In this document: in pieces, positions 1-4,607 of the stretch
Position numbering within the stretch: the first letter of the stretch is position 1
How the letters are laid out: every line of letters starts with the position of its first letter
Source of the DNA: Dehalococcoidia bacterium
Lineage (GTDB): Bacteria; Chloroflexota; Dehalococcoidia; JACPQF01
Assembly (NCBI GenBank): GCA_030650265.1
Contig: JAUSEJ010000540.1
Coordinates: 1 to 5,778 of the forward strand
DNA length: 5,778 nt
Direction of reading: 5' to 3'
The notes under the pieces: generated by a model
What the model was told of the DNA's origin: nothing
Seen by the model: the letters and a program-made list of their open reading frames with translations, nothing else
The model's database searches: none
Program-made: the position numbers and the translations under genes

Positions 1-1
1 G

Positions 2-442
2 ATCGAGAAGAAGCAGATGACGACGGACTCGGGCGGACCGGGCCAGTATCGCGGGGGCTGCGGGCAGGAGACGACCGTGAGATTCGTCCAAGAGATATCA
101 GCCGTCTGTGACCCCGGGCCCGACCGAAGCAAGTATCCGGCACGGGGATCGTACGGGGGCCAACCAGGGGCGCCTGGCAGTCTCAGACTCAACGCGGAGC
201 CTATCTTTGGCAAGAAGATGGTCTCTATTAGAAATGGTGATCGTTTGATCTCGGCGACGCCGGGCGGCGGTGGCTTCGGCGATCCCTTGCAGCGAGACCC
301 GGCAAGGGTGCTGGAAGACGTCCTCGACGATCTGGTCTCCCTCGAGCAAGCGACTTCTACTTACGGTGTGGTTCTGGATACTGCTAAGAGGAGCGTTGAC
401 GCTGAACGCACGGCCGAACTTCGCCGGACTCGTCGGTCGTAG
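2..442 (+). CDS. N-methylhydantoinase B / 5-oxoprolinase-type subunit (HyuB family), C-terminal fragment
   Basis: This is the last ~146 codons of a gene whose 5' part lies before the window; the frame is open from base 2, so the ATG at 17 is internal. The family (HyuB, also the C-terminal half of 5-oxoprolinase and a relative of acetone carboxylase subunits) takes part in ATP-dependent opening of hydantoin or oxoproline-like rings, usually paired with an HyuA subunit in the cytoplasm. Visible family hallmarks are DSGGPGQYRGG near bases 29-61, a TPGGGGFGDPLQRDP segment near 257-301, and a tail of the form RVLEDVLDDLVSLEQA...YGVVLD followed by a charged C-terminus. Full-length members run to roughly 500-600 residues, so only about a quarter is present. 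The substrate cannot be told from this end. The stop is TAG at 440-442, and no downstream gene is close enough to be an obvious operon partner. Confidence 0.9.
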   Translation: MEKKQMTTDSGGPGQYRGGCGQETTVRFVQEISAVCDPGPDRSKYPARGSYGGQPGAPGSLRLNAEPIFGKKMVSIRNGDRLISATPGGGGFGDPLQRDPARVLEDVLDDLVSLEQATSTYGVVLDTAKRSVDAERTAELRRTRRS

Positions 443-545
443 CAGCGAATTCAAGATATGGCGGACATCGACAGAGCGAACGGCCGTTAGCCCTCACAGT
501 AGGAAGTCTCAGAGAGATTACCAATCAGATTAGTCAATACTGGGG

Positions 546-574
546 AAGACACCAGGCAATTCCCATGCTATGAT
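546..574 (+). promoter_or_regulatory. probable sigma70 promoter with extended -10 for the radical SAM gene
   Basis: A TGC-TATGAT extended -10 lies at 566-574 (hexamer 569-574). Exactly 17 bp upstream is AAGACA (546-551), which matches four of six bases of the TTGACA consensus. Transcription would start near 581, giving a leader of about 125 nt before the ATG at 706. The rest of the 443-705 gap shows no convincing gene. It contains a 10-bp palindrome AACGGCCGTT (479-488) and a 6-bp inverted repeat GACGCT/AGCGTC (600-605 / 620-625) inside the predicted leader. The call rests on consensus match alone. Confidence 0.5.
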
Positions 575-705
575 GACATGGTCAGGACCAGATGCCGAAG
601 ACGCTGATGTCTTTTGCAAGCGTCGGGAAAGATAGTCAACCGTCGCTAGATGAATCAATCCTTTGGCGAACAGATCAGTCGGCATAAAAAATAGGAGGAA
701 GGCCA

Positions 706-2106
706 ATGTCCCGCATCGACGAACTGCAGAAGAAATACCCGACAATTCCCCGCGAAATCATCATCAAATGGGAGATCCTAAACCGTGGCGTGGCCGACAC
801 GGACGACCTCGACAAGGCTAGCATGTGGGCGCCTGCCGGCGGAAGTTACCAATCCTACGACCATGATATGACCCTGAAACAGGTGCTGGAGAAGAGGCCG
901 TGGCGAGCCAAGGGTGACCAACTGCTGCGTCCTGATCAGGTCTTTATGAACAGGGGCATGAGCGTCTTGCTACAGAGGAATTTCAAGAGCCCTTATGAGG
1001 TCAGGGAAGAAAGCAATGGCCAATTGGCCTTTTATCAAGGCGACGAGAAGGTCCAGGATGTCTACTATATTCCCCGTAAGAAGGGTGCGGCGGACGAGCT
1101 TGTAACCAGCAAGGGGACGAGAGTATCGAGCGTCGTTACCACCAATCGCGTCTGCTTCTTCATTTTTCCCGTGCGTTACTGCGAGTACTTTGCTACTGGT
1201 GATGAGTGCAAGTTCTGCAACTTCAATGCGACGCAGGAGGATTCCCGCTCGGTTGGCCTTGGCCGCTCGGTGACGGTCAATCTTGCGGACACCATCGAGG
1301 CCTATCAACTCCTTGGCTCCCAAACGCAATATGTGGAAGGCCGCTTCGAGATGGGTGGTTTCACCGACGCCGAGAAGGAGTCGAAAATCCATCTGGATTT
1401 TGTCGAGAAGGTGGGGTCCGCCCTCGCCTACAAGCCCAATCTCACCCTCCATACCGAGGCCACCGAGAGGAAAGCCATGCAGAGGATGAAGGATTCGGGA
1501 CTGGACTGCATCACCCTCCAAATGGAAGTTTGGGACCGCAACCTGTTCGGCGAGATACTGCCAGGAAAGGCAAAGACGAGGCCCTACGACAAGTGGTTGG
1601 AGGGTTTCCAGGATGCCGTGGACATCTTCGGCGTTGGCAACGTGGGAGGCAAGATCATTGCCGGTCTCAGCATGATGCCGGAGAATGGACATTCGACCTG
1701 GCAGGAGGCGCGTGATTGCCACATTGAGGGGAATACCTGGCTTATCAAGCATGGCGTGATGCCTACTTTCACCAACCTGCGGCTACCACCAGGCTCGGTA
1801 TATGGCAAAACTCCTATTCTACGGGAGAAACTGCCTCCTACCGAGTATTTCCTGGACGTGGCCCTGGCCCACGATCAGGCGATGAATGAATATGGTCTCT
1901 ATGAGAAGCTGAACAGACTTATGTACTGTGGCTTTGATTGTATTCCCGCTCCCTACGCTGGCGAGATCGGCATGCTGGAGAAAGCCGGAGATGTTGGTAA
2001 GTGGATGTCCAAGGTAGTTCCGGACGAGACGAACTGGCTAGCCAAGGTAATCTCGTCTATCGAGGCCGAAGCAGGCCAGAAAGCAGCGAAGGAGAGAATT
2101 GGCTAG
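706..2106 (+). CDS. radical SAM enzyme of unassigned function with CX8CX2C cluster motif
   Basis: A 466-residue cytoplasmic protein. A strong AGGAGG at 693-698, seven bases before the ATG, fixes the start. The radical SAM signature is C159-X8-C168-X2-C171 (YCEYFATGDECKFCNF). The last part, CxxC followed by N, F and N, is typical of the loop that binds the [4Fe-4S] cluster and SAM. Later barrel-like landmarks are MGGFTD (216-221, in the place of the GGE/SAM-binding strand), LQMEVWDRNLF (from about 271) and GGKIIAGLSMMPENG (314-328), which resembles the glycine-rich strand and loop of other radical SAM barrels. A further Cys pair, C408 and C412 (YCGFDC), sits near the C-terminus. Residues 1-150 form an N-terminal region I do not recognise. 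The family normally cleaves SAM to a 5'-deoxyadenosyl radical; the substrate is unknown. The gene stands alone between its own promoter and a stem-loop, so context gives no pathway. Radical SAM membership is firm; any specific reaction would be a guess. Confidence 0.9.
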   Translation: MSRIDELQKKYPTIPREIIIKWEILNRGVADTDDLDKASMWAPAGGSYQSYDHDMTLKQVLEKRPWRAKGDQLLRPDQVFMNRGMSVLLQRNFKSPYEVREESNGQLAFYQGDEKVQDVYYIPRKKGAADELVTSKGTRVSSVVTTNRVCFFIFPVRYCEYFATGDECKFCNFNATQEDSRSVGLGRSVTVNLADTIEAYQLLGSQTQYVEGRFEMGGFTDAEKESKIHLDFVEKVGSALAYKPNLTLHTEATERKAMQRMKDSGLDCITLQMEVWDRNLFGEILPGKAKTRPYDKWLEGFQDAVDIFGVGNVGGKIIAGLSMMPENGHSTWQEARDCHIEGNTWLIKHGVMPTFTNLRLPPGSVYGKTPILREKLPPTEYFLDVALAHDQAMNEYGLYEKLNRLMYCGFDCIPAPYAGEIGMLEKAGDVGKWMSKVVPDETNWLAKVISSIEAEAGQKAAKERIG

Positions 2107-2178
2107 GTTGGCATAACGCTTCGTTCGATCGGTGACGCCAAACGCTCCGGCGCTTGCGACAGGAACAAGATAACCGGC

Positions 2179-2220
2179 GGGGATGGGGGACGGACCGCCG
2201 TCGCCCCGTCCCCTGTTTCC
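2179..2220 (+). terminator. GC-rich stem-loop after the radical SAM gene, possible terminator
   Basis: Bases 2179-2193 can pair with 2206-2220 over 15 positions. The core GGGGACGG (2186-2193) / CCGTCCCC (2206-2213) is perfect, and the outer part includes several G-U wobbles. The loop is 12 nt. It starts 72 bases after the radical SAM stop and lies before the next promoter, which is where a terminator would be expected. There is no clean T-tract after the stem (only TTT within the distal arm), so it is not a textbook intrinsic terminator and may instead be an RNA-stabilising or attenuating hairpin. Confidence 0.4.
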
Positions 2221-2235
2221 TCGCGGGCTCCCGAT

Positions 2236-2264
2236 TTGACATCGGCGCCGAAAAGCGCTATCAT
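2236..2264 (+). promoter_or_regulatory. near-consensus sigma70 promoter of the polysaccharide co-polymerase operon
   Basis: A perfect -35 TTGACA (2236-2241), a 17-bp spacer and a -10 TATCAT (2259-2264, five of six consensus) lie 30 bases before the first gene. Transcription would start near 2271, giving a leader of about 23 nt that contains the ribosome binding site AGGGAGGAG (2282-2290), with GGAGG five bases from the ATG at 2294. The spacer holds an 8-bp palindrome CGGCGCCG (2243-2250), and AGCGCT (2254-2259) touches the -10. Either could be a repressor site, but nothing identifies a regulator. Confidence 0.8.
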
Positions 2265-2293
2265 TTGCCTCCGGTATAGACAGGGAGGAGCGC

Positions 2294-2971
2294 ATGCAGA
2301 TCAGGGATTATTGGCGGGTTATCGCCAAGCGCTGGTGGATATTCCTTTTGGTCGCCGCCGTGGCGGGTGCCAGCGCCTACGGTTACAGCAAGCTTCAGCA
2401 ACCCATGTATAAGTCCTCGGCGAAACTTTATGTCACTCCCGCCCGTCCTGACTACGGAGTGACTCTGGTAATCTCAAACCTTATCAGGCAGTATGGCTTT
2501 CAGCTCAAAAGCGACAGATTCGTTAACAAGATCAATGAGCAGCTCCGGTTGGACCTGGCACCCACAGTCCTGAGGGGCCGGATCGCCGTTGCGTCCACGG
2601 CTGATAACTTCGCTATTCAGGTCGATGTTGACGACCCCGATCCGGCCAACGCTCAGCGGATCGCCAAAGCCCTGGCGCAGGAGTTCGTCGATTGGCACCA
2701 GGTACGCATGGCGGCGGTGGACCCCCGGGACAAGATCGACGTGGAGGTGTTTGACGAGCCGGAGCCGGCCATCTTGAGCAGTCCCAAAACAAGAGTCAAC
2801 GTTACGGCAGCTCTCGTTCTCGGGCTGCTGTTGGCTGGCATAATTGCCTTCGTTCTGGAGTATTTGGACGACACCATTAAGAGCGCTGAAGACGTGGAGC
2901 GGTATGTAGCCCTTCCAGCCATCGGCAGTATCCCAACCATCACAACAGCCGAAGCCAGACGGGCGAGGTGA
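2294..2971 (+). CDS. Wzz/CapA-like polysaccharide co-polymerase (chain-length determinant, kinase modulator)
   Basis: A 225-residue inner-membrane protein with two transmembrane helices and an extracytoplasmic domain between them. The N-terminus (DYWRVIAKRWWIF) leads into a first helix at about 14-31. A Wzz-type start of the external domain follows (PMYKSSAKLYV), and a proline-containing segment (EPAILSSPKTR) precedes the second helix at about 170-188. The cytoplasmic tail (EYLDDTIKSAEDVERYVALPAIGSIP) is the conserved end seen in Wzz/CapA/YveK proteins. Members of this family control polymer length in capsule or exopolysaccharide assembly. In split systems such as CapA-CapB their cytoplasmic tail activates the partner kinase. 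Here the kinase is a separate gene 13 bp downstream, as in Gram-positive-type systems rather than the fused proteobacterial Wzc. A consensus promoter and a strong ribosome binding site precede the gene. The polymer itself cannot be deduced. Confidence 0.9.
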   Translation: MQIRDYWRVIAKRWWIFLLVAAVAGASAYGYSKLQQPMYKSSAKLYVTPARPDYGVTLVISNLIRQYGFQLKSDRFVNKINEQLRLDLAPTVLRGRIAVASTADNFAIQVDVDDPDPANAQRIAKALAQEFVDWHQVRMAAVDPRDKIDVEVFDEPEPAILSSPKTRVNVTAALVLGLLLAGIIAFVLEYLDDTIKSAEDVERYVALPAIGSIPTITTAEARRAR

Positions 2972-2984
2972 GGAAGGACAGATA

Positions 2985-3683
2985 ATGGCAGTAAACGGAA
3001 TAGACGGGCGAGATCGATTGGTCACCTTCTCCAACCCGCGGTCGCCCATTGCGGAAGCTTATCGCCAATTGCGGACTAATATCCAGTTTTCCAGTCTTGA
3101 CAAGACCTTGAGATCGCTGCTAGTTACAAGCACTAGCCCGGAGGAAGGTAAGAGTACGACGCTGGCCAATCTGGCGGTCGCCATTGCCCAAACCGGCAGT
3201 AGAGTGATATTGGTCGACTGTGATTTACGGAGGCCGACCATCCACTCCATCTTCGGTCTGGGGAATGCGGCCGGCTTGACCTCCGTGGTCCTCGACCCTG
3301 CCAGTCGCCACTTGCCCTTGCAGGATAGCGGCATCGAGAATCTGCAGATATTGTCCAGCGGCCCACTCCCACCAAATCCATCGGAGTTGCTCGGATCGAG
3401 GCGCATGGGCGAGGTGATCGACCTGCTGGAATCCGAGGCCGACATGGTGCTATTTGACTCTCCACCCATTATCGCCGTCACTGACGCAGCCATTCTTGCC
3501 ACGCGGGTAGACGGAGTCATTCTGGTAATCAATGCTGGCAAGACCAAGCGGGAATTGGCTAGAAAGGCCAAGGCGCTGCTGGAGAAAGTGAACGCCAATA
3601 TTCTTGGCGTCGTCCTCAACAACATGAAGTTTGATTCAAGCCTCAACCACTACTACGGAGAGCCTGGCGTCGACAAAAAGTGA
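2985..3683 (+). CDS. CpsD/CapB-family bacterial tyrosine kinase (BY-kinase)
   Basis: A 232-residue cytoplasmic P-loop kinase that pairs with the preceding co-polymerase to regulate polysaccharide synthesis and export. Visible elements in order: the oligomerisation motif EAYRQLRTN (24-32); Walker A TSPEEGKSTT with K56; Walker A' ILVDCDLRRP with D78 and D80; the family segment SSGPLPPNPSELL (124-136); and Walker B VLFDSPP with D158. Length is typical of CpsD/CapB/YwqD. These features separate it from MinD/ParA ATPases, which lack the EAYR and PPNPSELL segments. The ribosome binding site GGAAGGA (2972-2978) lies six bases before the ATG, and the gap to the upstream gene is only 13 bp, so the two genes are co-transcribed. 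The C-terminal tyrosine cluster normally autophosphorylated in the family is reduced to Y223-Y224 (NHYYGEPG). The stop overlaps the next start by GTGA. Confidence 0.93.
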   Translation: MAVNGIDGRDRLVTFSNPRSPIAEAYRQLRTNIQFSSLDKTLRSLLVTSTSPEEGKSTTLANLAVAIAQTGSRVILVDCDLRRPTIHSIFGLGNAAGLTSVVLDPASRHLPLQDSGIENLQILSSGPLPPNPSELLGSRRMGEVIDLLESEADMVLFDSPPIIAVTDAAILATRVDGVILVINAGKTKRELARKAKALLEKVNANILGVVLNNMKFDSSLNHYYGEPGVDKK

Positions 3684-3961
3684 GACGTTCCTACAGATAC
3701 CTTGCCAAAGAGGCCCGAGCTCTGGTCATACTGGTGCCCCTACTGGTATTGTCGGCCCTGGCCGGAACCGGGGCCAGCAAGACCATCGCCTCCGGCGATC
3801 TAAGTAATCTGGCAGTCTCTCCCGTGTCACCCCTGCCGAATTCTCCACCAACGGGCGTCGTGTCCGACCTCAGCAACAATCTCTGGCTCATTGGTCTAGT
3901 TGTCCTTCTGGTTGTCCTCGTGACGGGGGTCGTCCTGTGGCGGCGCCGGAGATCAAGCTAG
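3680..3961 (+). CDS. small membrane protein with N-terminal signal/anchor and C-terminal helix plus RRRR tail, coupled to the BY-kinase
   Basis: A 93-residue protein I do not recognise. It starts at GTG (3680), overlapping the kinase TGA by four bases (GTGA), which points to translational coupling; there is no in-frame ATG and no strong separate ribosome binding site. Residues 1-13 are basic (RRSYRYLAKEAR), followed by a hydrophobic stretch (14-28, ending LSALAG) that looks like a signal peptide or membrane anchor. Residues 33-66 form a short polar, Pro/Ser-rich linker. A second helix (68-87) is followed by RRRRSS. The sequence SPPTG (55-59) sits just before this helix, so the C-terminal 39 residues have the geometry of a sortase-type sorting signal, though the first position is not Leu. 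It could also be a two-helix membrane partner of the co-polymerase or kinase. The gene converges on the minus-strand neighbour and shares a CTAG with its stop. Confidence 0.75.
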   Translation: MRRSYRYLAKEARALVILVPLLVLSALAGTGASKTIASGDLSNLAVSPVSPLPNSPPTGVVSDLSNNLWLIGLVVLLVVLVTGVVLWRRRRSS

Positions 3962-4473
3962 ACTGGTGGAAGCCCATCGGGCTTGAGCAGTCGTCCTCCA
4001 ATCATCGAGCCGGCGCTGGTGACCGTGAAATTCAAGGTCCTGGTGATGGCCTCCGGCGTATCGGGAAAGTCAACCCTTACGGAGGGCTTGCCATAAGTCC
4101 AGTCTGCGGCTTGATTCGGCATTGCCGGTCCCACCGACACCATCCAGGCGCCAGGGCTTACGTCGATAGTGTACCTGCCCTGGTTGTCCACCATGCCATT
4201 GGCCCAGCCGGCGCCACCCTCTTTGTTGGCAAACACCATGGCATCGTTTACGGCCTGACTTGCCACCCGCGCCAATCCCCCGAAGGGCACCAAGATAATG
4301 AACAGAGTGATGGCGATGATGGAGGCAAGACTAGCACAAACGATTTCAAGTAGTTCTTCGCAGCGCGACCTCCCCAAACGACTCAGATTTTGCAGAGAAG
4401 CAACGAATAAAATACTACCGGCCAGGCATAGAACGCCAGGACGCGTTACGTCGGCATAGTACCATCTGGCCAT
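3958..4473 (-). CDS. membrane-anchored Cna-B/carboxypeptidase-regulatory-like protein, apparently truncated at its 3' end
   Basis: A 171-residue minus-strand frame. Two hydrophobic segments (about 13-27 and 44-64) are followed by an extracellular-type beta-sandwich region. AVNDAMVFANKEG (74-86), MVDNQGRYTIDVSPGAWMVSV (94-114) and DWTYGKPSVRVDF...TRTLNFTV (124-151) follow the pattern of carboxypeptidase-regulatory-like/Cna-B repeats (G..D..G.Y.i.v.pG.w.v). The last residues, SAGSMIGGRLLKPDGLPPV (153-171), look like the first strand of a further repeat, but the frame ends there at TAG (3960-3958). Neither the other two frames nor readthrough beyond the stop restores a repeat. The protein therefore seems to be a remnant, or one truncated by rearrangement. 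The ATG at 4473 lacks a convincing ribosome binding site, so the N-terminus is uncertain. The plus-strand frame in the same place is compositionally poor, supporting the minus strand. The function is probably adhesive or structural at the cell surface. Confidence 0.6.
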   Translation of the reverse strand: MARWYYADVTRPGVLCLAGSILFVASLQNLSRLGRSRCEELLEIVCASLASIIAITLFIILVPFGGLARVASQAVNDAMVFANKEGGAGWANGMVDNQGRYTIDVSPGAWMVSVGPAMPNQAADWTYGKPSVRVDFPDTPEAITRTLNFTVTSAGSMIGGRLLKPDGLPPV

Positions 4474-4552
4474 GACAAAATTAAGAGATCAAATGGGCTA
4501 TTTTTGAATCAGTACTAATTTGGTAGCGATGGACTGGACAAATGGTAAAGGA

Positions 4553-4570
4553 AGTACTTTTTGAGGTACT
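4553..4570. promoter_or_regulatory. inverted AGTAC/GTACT element in the divergent promoter region
   Basis: The 133-bp AT-rich gap between the two divergent genes (4474-4606) holds AGTACT at 4511-4516 and 4553-4558 and GGTACT at 4565-4570. The last two form an inverted AGTAC-8 nt-GTACT pair ending just upstream of the -35 position of the 4607 gene. The placement suits an operator, but such short motifs can occur by chance in AT-rich DNA. No other gene is visible in this gap. Confidence 0.25.
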
Positions 4571-4591
4571 ATTTAATAGCAGGGCCAAAGG

Positions 4592-4607
4592 TGCTAGAAT
4601 CCAACCA
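4592..4607 (+). promoter_or_regulatory. extended -10 promoter placed for a leaderless transcript
   Basis: TGC-TAGAAT (4592-4600) is an extended -10 (TGnTAnnnT). Six bases separate it from the ATG at 4607, so transcription is expected to begin at or next to the A of the start codon. The -35 position (4572-4577, TTTAAT) is weak, as is usual for extended -10 promoters. There is no good ribosome binding site upstream (only AAGGTG at 4588-4593, 13 bases away), which agrees with a leaderless mRNA. Confidence 0.5.

Noticed and set aside
98..454. 118-residue minus-strand frame opposite the hydantoinase end
   Set aside because: It is antisense to a region with clear HyuB hallmarks and has no ribosome binding site or domain.
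663..690. Alternative promoter TTGGCG-16-TAAAAA just before the radical SAM gene
   Set aside because: The start site would fall within the ribosome binding site, and the -10 match is poor compared with the extended -10 at 566-574.
1206..1715. 169-residue plus-strand frame within the radical SAM gene
   Set aside because: It is an offset-frame shadow rich in Gly, Arg and Pro; the other frame carries the cluster motif and barrel segments.
970..1752. 260-residue minus-strand open frame opposite the radical SAM gene
   Set aside because: It lies wholly inside the firmly identified radical SAM gene, shows no recognisable domain, and is a typical antisense shadow.
2..2106. Hydantoinase and radical SAM genes as one operon or pathway
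   Set aside because: The genes are separated by 263 bp with an independent promoter for the second, and nothing links the chemistries.
2474..3049. 191-residue minus-strand frame across the Wzz-like/kinase junction
   Set aside because: It is antisense to two well-supported genes and has no domain signal.
3059..3646. 195-residue minus-strand frame opposite the BY-kinase
   Set aside because: The plus strand has complete Walker motifs here; the antisense frame is Ser-rich and motif-free.
3937..4353. 138-residue plus-strand frame opposite the Cna-B-like gene
   Set aside because: It has no ribosome binding site and no recognisable pattern, whereas the minus strand shows beta-sandwich repeat motifs.
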